Below, piece after piece: positions 12,250 to 24,010 of a DNA stretch of 64,000 nucleotides; position 1 is the stretch's first letter, and every line of letters starts with the position of its first letter. A model generated the notes under the pieces. It was not told where the DNA came from, searched no databases, and saw nothing but the letters and a program-made list of their open reading frames with translations. The DNA is from Diorhabda sublineata (taxonomy: Eukaryota > Arthropoda > Insecta > Coleoptera > Chrysomelidae), in NCBI RefSeq assembly GCF_026230105.1, contig NC_079478.1:12229653-12293652 (forward strand), written 5' to 3'. Made by a program: the position numbers and the translations under genes.

Positions 12250-13471
12250 GGTTAGTCAATAAGATTTTGATCTGTATTATCTGTTAATAGTAGGACAGCA
12301 GATGTTGATTTTAACAATTTTTTGAGGTTTGATAGAAGAGTAACTTCTCAGAGCCTTATAACATTTTCGCTATGGGAAATAAATTGTTGTTTCCATCATA
12401 TAAATTTAAAAAATTATAAATTAAACATTATTAACATGGAAAAAGTCATTAAAATATTATCCTGAATGTGCGAATCGTTTGATGTAAGGATTTGTAAGTA
12501 GTTTTTGAAATTGACCATGTGGACACAGATCGCTTTTTTGGATGAATAGTGTACAATGTAGAAAATTCTCCAAAACACCACTATGTATACAGAATTGCTT
12601 AGAATCGCTCACATTTTTCTAGAATAGTGACAAATTACCGATTGGGGAAAATTATGTACAAAACTTCATTCAATACATAAATATCTACTGGCGAAATTTA
12701 AAAATGCTCTTCTGTATAATTTATATGAACGTCCAGAAACATCAGTTACTGTAACTACTAAAAATGTTTGACAAAATCTGTGAATATGAAGGTATCTGCA
12801 ATATGAGGGCACTATTGTTTAATGACATTTACAACCTAACATTAATGCATTTAAGAATGCATTCAAAATAATGTTCTTTCAAGAAAGAAAAACATTTTCC
12901 TTAACGATCTCGAAATATATTGTAATTGATAGGATTAAATTAAAATTTATGGCTCAAGGCGATTAATTATTTCATTCTGAAAAAGATTCGATCACTTCAA
13001 TACAAAATAGAATGTGCCTTTTCAGTCGAAGACATTGGGGATCAATGTTCGACTCATACCTATTTTCAAATGTATTCTCCATCATTTTACATTCACCTAC
13101 AAACTATATCCCAACAATTTAATCTTGCCACTTGATGTAGCTACTATTGAACTCTTATTTAAACATCAATCACATTTTTTGATGCAGTAATTGTTTAAAA
13201 CGGACAGTCAAGAACTCGTAGATTTTATTGGAGAATAAGAAATTAATATCTGAGTAGTATCATGCAAGAAATTCAGTGATTATATATAATACCTTCCAAG
13301 CTATTCTGTTTATTTAGATCGATTATAATATTATAGGATTTCACATATCTAGTCCAATAAAGCATGAGATTTTCTGATCACTCTTGAAACTTCTTTCATA
13401 GAAAATTATCAATCCATTCAAGATTCATAGAGGAATTCATTATCTTTCATAGTTAATTTAGCGAGGCAAAT
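12250..13471. other. Anonymous AT-rich stretch
   Basis: About 1.2 kb with no recognisable protein motif, tandem repeat or inverted repeat. Confidence 0.35.
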
Positions 13472-13819
13472 ATGTTGGTCACTAAATGCAAAAGTTTTGT
13501 CCCAAAAATTAGTTTCCAACGGCAACTGGCGCCCGGTCCTTGGTACTTGATTGCGAAAGATTTTGGCTCTACGAAAATTAATAGTTTAAATAATTATAAA
13601 ATTGAACAAATGAAACAAGCGGATTCTCCACAATTACAAGTAAACCATGAATATAATTTTATTGTTCCTCGAACTATGGCTGTTTGTTATTTCTTGGATA
13701 ACTACCTCGCAGAGTTCATGTGGCGGTACGATCTGGCAAAGTCGTTTAGTTCTGGGCCACTACTTAAAATAAAGGTGAACCAAAAAAATGATATTTTGTT
13801 ATGGTACACTTTGCTTTGA
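13472..13819 (+). pseudogene. ISXO2/Merlin-like DDE transposase, C-terminal fragment
   Basis: A 115-codon open frame. Residues 55-66 read LQVNHEYNFIVP and residues 76-85 read DNYLAEFMWR. Both blocks are hallmarks of the ISXO2-like (IS1595) DDE transposase domain found in Merlin elements and related animal proteins: the first is the VNH-x-x-NF segment, the second the YL-x-EFMWR C-terminal helix. In family members about 30 residues separate them, including the conserved catalytic region with H-T-x-x-IE; here only about 10 remain (RTMAVCYFL), so the catalytic centre is missing. The N-terminal 50 residues are not recognisable. The ATG is simply the first in frame. No neighbouring terminal repeats were seen. 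It is a truncated, inactive copy, or a 3' exon of a domesticated gene with a deletion. Confidence 0.6.
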
Positions 13820-15653
13820 CTTTTTTACTTTATACCCTTTTCGACTACAAAATAATACTAGTCTGATTAATAGTTCTTTGATGTGATCACCAAATATTTA
13901 GATACCTAAGACTTGTTTACAGTTTTGAAGAGACTCAATCACGTATTGCTAAAAAAAGAGAAGGTTCTCAAACAATATTTCAACGAGTTAACATTCTTTT
14001 CGGAACGTTTTGAATATGACACCTTGAATAAAATGCAATTCCAACTTTTCTTTCCATGAAATTTTCTTTTACTTTTCATTGATTAATTATTTAATGATAT
14101 TTTCTTTCTTATGAACGAATTTTTTTCTGTTCTCCTAACAGTTTGTGTCTCATTATATCGATCTAACAGTTTATTGATTCATAGTTTATAATTGCATGAA
14201 CAAAATTTGGTAAGGTAATTTCCGAATACACGCTTACTTAGAGAAATGCTAAAAGGATGTTTGAATTGTCAATGTATTTTTGTACTCATATATTTTGGTT
14301 ATTTATTGCTTAATTCAAAAATTCTCCAACTGGAAATTATACTGTATCATATCACTTAATTGTGTGTATTGGTAGCAATAACATCAGCTCTCGCTAGTTA
14401 TCACATACTATCTAATAAAGAAAAAATTTACATGAAAAGATAGAATAAATAGTGAAGAGACTTACAACAACGACATCAATTCAAAATGTTTTTCTGGTAT
14501 CATTTTCTGTTGAAAATATTTTTTATTGTCAATAAAACGCCAGACGCATGTTCAGAGGATTCATAAAATGGTAATTTTATTTATTTGGAAATAGTTTTAT
14601 TATACAATCCATCAGTATATCTATATAATGGTACGCCACTGATCAACGCAAGGAACATCTTCCCGAAGAGTCACTCCCTATTTTCGTGTCGATACTGTCT
14701 CGCCTTATTCTTTTTCAACGCGCCCTCTCAGGTTAATTCCCCAAGGATAACACCAAACGCTTGATAATGGTATATCTTTCTTCTGGAGATTTGTACTATT
14801 AAGATTTTTTTGCACTTTTCTTCGAAGGGAGGAACTTTTTTAAATGTCATCGGGATTGAACACGGTATAGCCTTGATAATGCTCAGGAAAACATTTAGAT
14901 GCTAACGGGGGATTCGAGAGATTGTTTTAATAGTTTTGAGGAAAATTTCTAACTTAAAGAACTGCTTGAGTTATTGGAAATTTTGCAGATATATACTGTA
15001 CTTAATTTAAATGATCCAACGATTTGAAAAAATTATAGGAGACAATGGATCGGGACACTGAAAAGCTTGATAATATATACATGATGTCTGTACACACGAT
15101 TGTAGTAAATAATTATGATTGGGCTCGATGTTTCAAAATTTCGCTTAGGTAAATAGATTTTCATACCAAAGTATAATTTTTGACAATCACAATCTTGTGG
15201 ATACTATATATAGCAGTTCGTAGACTACCCTATACATGAATCAATTATCGCTCGTCGTAATACGATGTTTAAATTAGAATCAAACTGAATTTTCCATGAT
15301 AAAGGTGCCTTTCAACATTGTGGGTAATATTTTTGGAACAAAGCGCTATCAGAATGTATTTGTTAACCAACTAAATTGAGTTATAATGTAATTTGAAACA
15401 AAATTATGAAACATGAATTATCTATTGTACCATTGAGAAGATTAGTGATAGGTTGCATACAAGTATTTTGATGAAAATTTCATTCATATATTTTCAAATC
15501 GATAAGTTTGTAAATAGAATGAAATGAATAATTTACAATGTAGATTCGATGCAAACTAAATGTTTACGATACTTACAACTCTAAAACTTCTTATGTGGTT
15601 GATAACAATATAAAAATAAACCTGTAGGAAGATTTCCCATTGAAAATTTCCTT
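13820..15653. other. Anonymous stretch with a GC-richer patch
   Basis: Mostly AT-rich without features. A sharply bounded GC-richer patch lies at about 14630-14762 with several CG dinucleotides; neither strand gives a protein I recognise. It may be an end of an unidentified retroelement. Confidence 0.35.
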
Positions 15654-16118
15654 TTACTTAAAAAATATACTTGATTGATTGAGGGATAAATACATAACAC
15701 GCACTAAGGGTATCACATGCGAAATGTCTTCTAAGCCTTCACTGGGTGTGGGTCTTACTAGATTTTGAGTCAATGCGTTGGGATGATGAGTTTCAATGCG
15801 ATGATCATACTCCTGGAAGAAGTGAGATATTTCTCTATGCAATGAATTTATGTTAAGGAGACAAGCAATAACGTAGTGGGGTACATTCCATGGAATTTTT
15901 ACAAGAATTCTGAGTCAAGATGGGTTTTATTGATTGTTAGTTGAGATCTTCGACCAATTAACCAATAAAATTTTCTGGGTTTTTGGCTCAACTGCTTTGT
16001 CTTGGATGAAATGTGTCCAAGTTGGTCGGTGGTATAGATGGATTACGAGATATTTTGCAATAGAAGGTGCCGGTCCTTTCCTGTTAGACTTAGGTAGGAA
16101 AAACAAATTTATTTTCAT
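15654..16118 (-). pseudogene. Jockey-like LINE reverse transcriptase C-terminus
   Basis: One minus-strand frame, broken by two stops near 15917-15927, covers about 155 codons. It reads YHRPTWTHFIQ near 16040, then WNVPHYVI near 15890, then HREISHFFQEYDHRIETHHP near 15820-15780. These follow the order seen at the C-terminus of Jockey-type reverse transcriptases: the segment around LRP-x-WTYGIQ-x-WG, then PWYVRN, then the helix with EEI-x-x-Y and R-x-x-x-HPN. The end is EGLEDISHVIPLV. A further minus-strand frame at 16670-16870 (FNRTPVSLLNRSL) might be the palm AFD-VW region, but that is weak. The copy is 5'-truncated and dead, as is usual for LINEs. Confidence 0.6.
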
Positions 16119-17714
16119 TCAATTTCATTCTCAAAGTTATTGAACATAAGAAAAAGTTTTCTACAATAGTTGAGACGCAATAGCTGGGCCCTAATGAGAT
16201 GAAGAATTAGCTTTATCATCTGCATATCTTGCGTTAATTGTTGTGTCAATCAACTTCACTTCTCTGTGAAATGTCTGATATTATTGGATGTCAAATTTGG
16301 TTTTGAATTTTTACTTTGAAGGGTTTGTCTTGCAGGTAGGATTCTAGATTTTTCAAAATGATGCGGGATTAAGTCGAAATCTTTTCTTCTCATTGACTGC
16401 TAGTGGATAATTGCAATACTCTAGAAATAATGAATAGAACTTTGTTCTAGTTACTGTTGTTTACATAAATCTCTTAGAAAAGGCATTATTATAATTATAT
16501 ATTGCTGACAAAATGCGACTATAATGAATTTTTATAGAAATATTACTTAGATTAGATTAGATGAGCTAGTGCGTAAGTTAGTGAATTTACTTCGCTTACA
16601 CTTTGACCTATTGCTATTGTGTGCCCCGGAGTATTCAACAGTCAGTCAGCAATGACTTTGCAAAATGAGCTATCTTGGGATATGCGGCTTACCTTCTCTA
16701 GCTTTGAAAAGTTGGAATAAAAGTACCGTAGTGTAGGTGGATAGAGAACGGTTTAGTAATGAAACTGGAGTTCTATTGAATTCCTTGGAGGTCAATAACA
16801 AATTAATTTCTTCAAAAACTCGAATGTTCCAATCAAAATTGAATTCTATTTTGCGACAATACGTGAACAAAGGAATATTCGAAATGTTTTAAGAAAAACG
16901 TAACAAGTCGAATGTATGCTAGATACATCTTTGCTCATCCTCATATAGAGAAGTTACTACATATGTTGATATACATTAAATTTATTGAGAATAAATGTGA
17001 TCGATATTTATACTGTGCTACTTAATCATTGTTGTCAAAACATTTTAAAATAATATCTTCAGTAAAATTATTTATAATAGATTGCATGCAACACGCATTA
17101 AATCGTGCTAAATCTTCTTATAAACTCGATGAAAATCTTATTTATACAAAGGCTTTTACCAATTATAAATTTATAAGTCCTTCATGCTGTAAGGGCAGGA
17201 GTCTAAGTAATAAATAATAAAAATGGATTATAATACCGTCATCTTTTTAACTAAAATTTGAGAAAAGATTAGGAATAGTTTCATGAAATATGATTCAATA
17301 CTTTATTATATGGAAATAATAGAAGAAACTTGGTAATTCTTCCAAACAAAAACATTCTAAAAGTAGTTTTTGAGTAATAGAGTGACAATCCAATTCAAGA
17401 AATATTTCGGTATTTGTATGAGACCAAGAAAAGATGATAATAAAATAGATAATGTAATGATAACTCCTGCTAGAACAAAAAAAAACTGAAAAGAATATAA
17501 TATTTGAGGAGAGAATAAAACGCAAAAAAGAAGATCGAGAAGACAATGAATTGACCAGATATACAGATTGAGTATTAGAATACCGACTGACAAGAGAGAA
17601 GCATAGAAAAATGTATGTTATATTGATTAAATATTTATATATTGAAACTAAAATGATTTTTTCTTTCTTGGTAACATATTCCTCAAACTAAATCCATTGT
17701 TCGGTTTACATTTT
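16119..17714. other. Anonymous stretch
   Basis: No supported gene. The 16670-16870 minus-strand frame is a possible continuation of the LINE at 15654-16118. The A-rich block at 17300-17590 gives minus-strand hydrophobic frames that I reject. Confidence 0.35.
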
Positions 17715-17965
17715 CATTCTAGGCTTATATTGATATATCCATGTTTCATCTACTGAGACATCCCGATGTTTGAATGCTTAATGCGAGCGAGCTTTTGAAC
17801 ATGTTTAAACAATCACGGCATTCGCCTTGTAAAAACTTTTCGATATGTAATCTTTCATGTAAAATATTGCAAAACCGTTCGGTTGAAATATTCACTTAAT
17901 TGGCCATATCACGTACTTTCATCATCAAGTACCTCGCCACTAAGTTTAACAATCATTTCTGTAGT
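17715..17965 (-). pseudogene. Mariner transposase N-terminal half fragment
   Basis: On the minus strand the frame reads KVRDMAN, a stop, VNISTERFCNILHERLHIEK, then about 20 further residues and a DETWIYQY block near 17735 after a frameshift. The VNISTER-x-x-x-ILHE-L-M sequence is the second helix-turn-helix of mariner transposases and DETW carries the first catalytic Asp. The linker between the two is shorter than usual, so about 40 residues were lost. No C-terminal half and no terminal repeats are present. Distinct from the mariner copies at 23.2 and 36.5 kb. Confidence 0.62.
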
Positions 17966-18125
17966 TGTTTTAGTTATACAATGAACTTTTGTTCAAGGGT
18001 GGAGAAAGGAATGTGGAATCTAAAGTATTATTGAAAAATATACGTTTTATGAGCCTTTACATGTGCTTCCAACGTTTCCTTAATAAGGTCCCTTTCTTTT
18101 ATTACTTATTGTTTCCATTCATTAC

Positions 18126-18738
18126 ACAGGATGTTTCAGAAAAAGATGATCCCGTCATTAGGATAGTTAGATAAAAGATATTTGGAGTTTTCTTAGTAAA
18201 AAAATGTTTATAATGTGTATCGTTTTCGGAATAATTTGATTTGAATATCATGAAGTAATAACTGATGCTGGTATGAAGTATTGATAAAGTTATTAATTAG
18301 TAAGCATTATGTGAATTGAAAATTTTTTGTCGCGTAAATAAGAATCGATAAAACGGAAACATTTTAAAAAATTGGGACTGAGGACTTTTCTTGTAACGTT
18401 TCAAAAAAGTCCAGTCTAATCAGTATAGGATCTTGTTTTTCAAAGTAAAATTAGTATTGACTCAGAGCTATCGGAGGCCTTAATATGAAACAAACAAAAA
18501 TTTTAAGATCATGTATTGCGGTTCTGGGACTCGTACGAATCGTGTAACTGGCGTTCTCTATGAGCGTCAGAAATAAAAACAAATTCATCGGATGTACCAG
18601 CTTCCAAAACATAACACAATGTTGCCAGTAATTGTGGCAAAATCGAAAGAAATGTGAATATTTTTTTTCTTCAACTCCCTCTATCTTGAATATGAATGGC
18701 ATTATTTTTCAGTTTTTTATCTATCCTAGAGACCCTGT
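18126..18738. mobile_element. Candidate MITE with imperfect terminal inverted repeats
   Basis: The left end reads ACAGGATGTTTCAGAAAAAG and about 20 bp further has TTAGGATAGTTAGATAAAA. Read from the right edge inward the sequence is ACAGGGTCTCTAGGATAG followed by ATAAAAAACTG. The ends thus share ACAGG-T, then TAGGATAG and ATAAAA, with a deletion of about 20 bp in the right end. The 613-bp interior holds no transposase; its 83-codon minus-strand frame is chance. The pattern fits a non-autonomous DNA transposon, but I could not confirm a target duplication. Confidence 0.45.
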
Positions 18739-19449
18739 ATATGAACTGTACGAGTTCAGTTTTCTACATCTATACTTTTTGTTTTAAAACTTTCCCATCA
18801 TTAATCGTTGGAATGTACCCCGATTTATGGCATACCTATAAACGCGAACGAAAGAAAATATGAAAACTTTTTTAATATGTATGAAGAATATATCTATTTG
18901 TGAGTCGCAGAACCAATATAAACAACTTTTATTTGGTTATTTGGTTATATAAAGATATTTCAGGATTCTGAAGACAGAAAGTAAGTGAAATCTAAATCTG
19001 AACCTCAATATGTATTACAATGTCGTGTTGAAGGCATTCTTAGATTATTGTGACATCTGATAATTAATTATAAGACTACTTTGGAAATTGGGGTGAAATT
19101 TATTTATTTACGATATTTATCCAAGTGGATTAGATGTTAGTGAATGCCGAAGTAGGGTTTCTAGATTCTAACAACCCCAAAAAAATAGATAATGACATAC
19201 TAAGGGCATAAATAGAAGCAAATCTATGCAAGATAATTGATACTCAATACTCAAACACTCTTTACTAACATTGGTCGACCATCCAAAAACATTTGCAGCA
19301 CATTCATCATGTTTAACCTATTACTTCAACGGCGTAATAGAGAAACATTTTTTGATTTATTGATCACTTTGGAATCTGCAGTCTGAAAGAGAATCCCTCC
19401 AAATGAAGTACTTCCAAGCTGGACTTATATACTATAAAGCGTTGCCGTT
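18739..19449. other. Anonymous spacer
   Basis: No motif seen until the mariner fragment beginning near 19450. Confidence 0.3.
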
Positions 19450-19765
19450 TGTTCGGTGGACGTGGAGTTGTTCGCTTTGAGGTTTTGAAATCTGAATTAT
19501 TAATGTACACAATTAAAGACTAATATTGTAAAAATTAGTGAATGGTACTGCTTCATCAACCATACTCGCCTGAATCGCACCTTCGGATTTCCATTCATTG
19601 CTACATTTTTACATTTTGTTAGTGGTGAATTGGGTGATACGCAAAATGTCAGCTCAAGATATTTTACTCAATTGATTTTGATCGATCCAACATTGAAAAT
19701 TGGTAGACTGGATGGCCAAACGTTGTTGATAACTACGATGATTACATTATTAATTGAAAATTGAT
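19450..19765 (+). pseudogene. Mariner transposase C-terminal fragment
   Basis: The plus strand reads GRGVVRFEVLKSE near 19455, matching the W-x-GVV-FEVL segment after the first catalytic block. It jumps to VLLHQPYSPE near 19545 and, one base out of frame, IAPSDFHSL, the PYSPDLAPSD block with the third catalytic Asp. It ends with ENW then GWPNVVDNYDDYIIN and a stop at about 19762, the usual RW-K-V-DNDG-YI end of the protein. The segment holding the second catalytic Asp is deleted. Sequence details differ from the other mariner copies in the window, so this is another lineage. No terminal repeats were identified. Confidence 0.62.
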
Positions 19766-20984
19766 TCGTTTGAATTCAATTGAAGACGACAGTTCTTTTC
19801 GGCCTCTCGTTGTAGTTGGCAAATTCAAGTTTCATATGAAATTGTAGTATTTTACAGTGATATAATTTAGAATCAGATCATAGTTGAAGAAATTTTATAA
19901 AAACTGTTCGAAATATAATGTAAATCTCTTTAATTCTCAAAGGCTTAGTTTTCCTCACATTAGCGTGTATTTCACAATTAACTTTAGGTATATCTTATCG
20001 CACCTTTCTCGCAATATTTACCAAAAGAATAATTCTGCAATTATTTAAATAGTCACGTCACATTCTCCTTTATTAATTAATTCATTCTCATTTCTCTGTC
20101 TGTCGCGGTTCTAATTTATTTGCACTTTTAAATGTGGACACGTCCCGACGATTCATTTGAGACGTGCCCGTGCGTATCTACGCAATTTTATAAATTATTG
20201 GAAAACCTGGAAAATTTAATCCTGATTCAGCTTTTTATTGAATATCGAGAGCAACTTAAATTGTAGCCCGTCCAGAGGCTTATCATAGCCATAATGAAAA
20301 TGGTATTATTTAACATAAACCTAATACTTTCTTTGAATTATTTCATCTTTTCAATCTAGAAGATTCTACAGAAAATAGATTATTCTCTTCAATTTTCAAC
20401 GACTGGTCTCATCTAGAAGTCTACAACCTAAGGAAACAGTGACTATAGAGTTATGTGATATAGTTCCCCTAAAAATTCTACAATAAAAGATACATTGATT
20501 GGTCATAAACGTGTAAACAACTTCTTAAATTACTAGCTAAAAGCTAGATTACCGTCGACGCTTTTAACAAGTAGAACTACAACAGAAATGAAAAAAGACA
20601 CTTTGCAGTATTGAATTTCCACAAGTTTTCTCAACTTTGGATGACCTCGATATAGCGGTCCAGTTACAAAAGATATTTATTATAGTGTGCTATTGCGATC
20701 AAATTTGTAATTATTATCAAATATCAAAATTTCTTCTGGATTGAGGTAATTGATTGCAACTAGAATGAAAAGGGTGGAAAATATATGCATGGAAATTTAT
20801 TTAGGCAACGAAAAGTGTCATTAATTTAGTTTGAAGACTGCGTATGAACTTTCAATTCTCAGAAAGAAACTTTTATCCTGATGATAATACTAATTTAACA
20901 GCTGAAAGCTAAGTAGAAATTCAAAAGATATTAAACTGCTACTCCACTAATATATTGGGCTCACCAATTTTAATTTTCCAGATC
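19766..20984. other. Anonymous stretch
   Basis: No gene or repeat is supported. A slightly GC-richer bit at 20100-20190 contains ACACGTCCCGACG and GAGACGTGCCCGTG; it is too short to interpret. Confidence 0.3.
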
Positions 20985-21863
20985 ATTAAATGAATATTTC
21001 ATGCAACAAGGGAGAAGACCTGACCTCAATCATAACAAAAATTTTTGGAGCTCATCAGACAAGATATTTCAAGACAGGACCAATAATTACCAAATATGAC
21101 AGATATATGTATATAAGAAAATCAGAAAGTAGAAGTTATAAGGAAACTGGATCGTATGTACTTAGACAGCGCCTTAGATGACCATCTTATTGTCATGCAG
21201 ACTTTACAAGTCGTCAATCGGCTGTTCAGAGTCATCTGTAACGTAATTTTGTAAGTAAAAGAACATTAGGAAGATGGTTGAATGAAGTTAGGTTAAATTC
21301 TTATGAGCTAGCAAAGGTCCTTAAAGTTGATATAGTTCATAGTGTAGCTATATTAGCTAAGAAGCAACCAAACTAGACAAATGAGCAATGTTATTTTTTA
21401 TTCGGCGACGAAAGATATTTTTGTGTAACTTTCCTTGATGTGAGGAAGAGACATCGAGAGGAATATTTTCACCAAGCAAATTTCACAGAAACTGTGTCCT
21501 AAGGTGTGAGGTAGCACTTGTTAGAGAACTGGCATGGAGCTATTGATCATCAATAATGGATCGTACAAAGATACGCAACAAAAATTTTAGAGCTCCATTT
21601 CCAAACAAGATTACTCACGCTCCCATACTACTTTCTTGAGGTGCGCGATCGTTGGTTATGAATCCTATAAATATATTTTGGACTACCTGGGAAGAATGAT
21701 TTACAGACATACGAATGTATTGCTTAGTAATGTCAAAGAGCTCAAATTGGCCTTTGGGGAAGTGTGGGATAATTTACTCCAAGAACAGTTACTTAGAATG
21801 GATGGATCGTTTCCCTTACTTTCTATATTTATTGAGAAATCATATCTTAGCTATAATAATTAA
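20985..21863 (+). pseudogene. Tc1-like transposase, degenerate
   Basis: A long decayed Tc1-family transposase spread over several frames. In order: FTSRQSAVQSHL near 21200; VSKRTLGRWLNEVRLNSY near 21255 (DNA-binding domain); WTNEQ-like TNEQCYFLFGDERYF near 21380 (first catalytic block, usually LFSDESRF); FHQANFTETVS near 21470; NPINIFW and TTWEE near 21660 (from NPIEH-WD-LGR); then VKELKLAFGEVWDNLLQEQL near 21730 and the closing M-R-C region. The middle catalytic Asp block (DNARPH) is lost and the third block is NPIN instead of NPIE. Family members have about 340 residues, so most of the length is represented. Many stops and shifts. Terminal repeats were not found. Confidence 0.72.
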
Positions 21864-23163
21864 TTGAAGTATGCATTATAATTTATAACGTGTAAATGGA
21901 TATTTCCAGTCTAAATACTTTTGGATTTTTTTCTATGCTTCACTAAATTAATACCGCGAAAAAGTATTTCACAGTAAACAATAACAGCATATGATGAAAC
22001 TTTTTCGTACTTGACTGTGAAAAGTGTTTCCTCTTAATTTGAATATTCTCGGGTAGTGATTAGAATCAAATATACTCTGTGATGTTAATTTTGACATCCA
22101 AGTTATCGTCTTCGTCGACCGAAACTGGTTTATCGAAAATAGCTTCAATAATTTCTACTTACTGAACGTTCACTTTCGAAATTCATCCCCATTTCCTCAA
22201 ACTTCTGATTATAAAAAAAATTACATCAGTACATACGTCTCTTATTTACTTTTTCATTCAGACCTAGAGGTCTGTTAATTTGAAGATTGCGTTCAAATTA
22301 TTTGTGAATAAATAAATGGATTGTTTGGATAGTTTTCCATATTCCCCTATTAGTTCCTCTTTTCAAGGCTAGGGGAAAAGCCACTTTATATATGAGAATT
22401 TTCAAAATGCGCGTACAATTGTCTTTTTCTGTCTTTCTTATCCTACTATGTATATGTATTTATTTTTTCTTATGATTTTTTTTTGACTATGGTTATTCAT
22501 TTGTCTAATCTTAACATATTTTTATTTTCTCTCAAATAAGGACATAAATCAAGTATAACAGTAATGAGAATAGTTGTTTTAAGATTGAAATGAGAAGCAT
22601 GATGTTTTTTTTAGAGAATGGAAAGAAGCCAAACTTGGTTGCCACTTGAATTACAGGAGTTTCCAATATTTCCAGTTAAATATAATTTGACCCTAAATGT
22701 TCCGCCATTGGATGTCCATTTTAAACGTCATTGAAAAGCTCTGAAATGAAATATTTGAAAACCAGAAAATTTCCAAAGCGACCGAATCATTTCTAGATTC
22801 ACATAAATATTTTTTTAAATGGGTCAAATAGCCGAGCAAAATTTCAGAATTTTTTCCATCCAATTCCATCGACCTCCCAATTGAGAGGAAATGGGAGGCA
22901 TTAAGTTGATTAAAAGCAGGCTGCGAAAAGGTACAAAGCTTTTTCAGATTGAAATGAGTTCAGAAATTCAATTTGCAAAAATTTCATTACAAGGAAATTA
23001 AATAGTTAAGATTTATAGAAGCTCATATAGAGATAAATTATTTATTGTCTTTTTCACAAATAGGTATTTCAATAATTGTTATATATATTGTTATAATATT
23101 GTTAGGAATAGAGAACGCTTATTATGTGTTATACAATAATGGTCCCAGAAGTACCAGGCCCAA
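21864..23163. other. Anonymous stretch
   Basis: No gene is supported. Homopolymer-rich AT sequence precedes the mariner fragment that starts at about 23164. Confidence 0.3.
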
Positions 23164-23665
23164 CTAAAAAAAATTATATTCTTCTATATCTATTCACGGT
23201 TCCTAGCCATGTTTAATAAGTCTGATACCCTTTTTATAATGAAAATCATCAAGCTCCTCAAAATAGTTATTAAATGTCGATAGCACCTCATCGCTGGAAA
23301 ATCTTTGACTACCGAGCCATTTTTTCAAGTCTTGGAAGCAAGGGGGCTAAATCGGGCGAATAGGATGCATGAAGAAGCAATTCATACTATCATTCATTCA
23401 TTTTGGCCATTGCAATAACGGATGTGTGAGCTGGTGTATTATCTTGATGAAACAGCACTTTCTACTTAGCCAAATATAGCAGTTTTTGCTTGATTTCTTC
23501 AGTCAAAAGTTGGAATAAGTTCGCATAATACTTGCCGTTGATAGTTTTTCTCCTTTTCCAAGATAGTCAATGAAAATCATCCCACGCGCATCACAAAAAA
23601 ACCGAAACCATGACCTTGCCTGAAGATGGAACGGTCTGCTTCGGAGCCGGTTCTCCTCTTTAAGT
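23164..23665 (-). pseudogene. Mariner transposase C-terminal half, family shared with 36.5 kb
   Basis: Minus strand, in order: GQGHGFGFF (frameshifted SGKV-x-x-x-VF-D), MIFIDYLGKGKTINGKYYAN, FHQDNTPAHTS (second catalytic Asp present), YSPDLAP, then KIFQR and IIKRVSD, ending EIDIEEYNFF with the stop at 23164-23166. The parts fit a mariner DD34D transposase. Frameshifts occur before MIFID and around YSPDLAP, and the N-terminal half is absent. The stretch from FIDYL to the KKG end is closely similar to the plus-strand copy at 36556-37215, which has lost about 15 bp near its end compared with this one. Both come from one family. No terminal repeat was set by eye. Confidence 0.75.
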
Positions 23666-23783
23666 CCAAGTTTTGATAGACAACGCTAGTGAATGAATAA
23701 TGAGGAACTTTGGAAAAGAAGTACTAACAAACAACTGAAGAATATTTATAAATAACCAGTAACGAGTTTCATAAAGCTTAAAG

Positions 23784-24010
23784 TGTGAAATGGTTGGGGC
23801 ATATTGAAAAGTTACCAGAAAATAAATATGCTAGAAGGGTCATTGAACAAGGAAGAGGAAATAAAAGAAGAAGAGGTAGGCCAAATAAATGATGATTGTA
23901 TGCGGTATTAGAAAATATTAGAGAGGTAGAATCAAATCGTAGTGCGAAACTCCAGGAAAGAAAACAGTGGGGGAGAATTGTAAAACCAGTTGAAAACCGA
24001 TTAGACAAGA
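23784..24010 (+). pseudogene. LINE C-terminal tail (RKRGRP-type)
   Basis: The plus frame reads VKWLGHIEKLPENKYARRV, then RGNKRRRGRPNK, two stops, and LYAVLENIREVE, KLQERKQWGRIVKP. The layout RW-GH-RM....R-RGRP-K-W....ENI....A-DR-KWR-IV is the common C-terminal end of a large class of insect non-LTR retrotransposon polymerases. About 75 codons remain, 5'-truncated. Tandem TGA codons replace the Trp expected after RGRP-K. It follows 120 bp after the mariner fragment with no shared frame, so it is an independent insertion. Confidence 0.7.

Noticed and set aside
17295..17593. Minus-strand ORFs rich in Ser, Phe and Ile
   Set aside because: Antisense of an A-rich tract; two overlapping frames are equally open and neither shows a motif.
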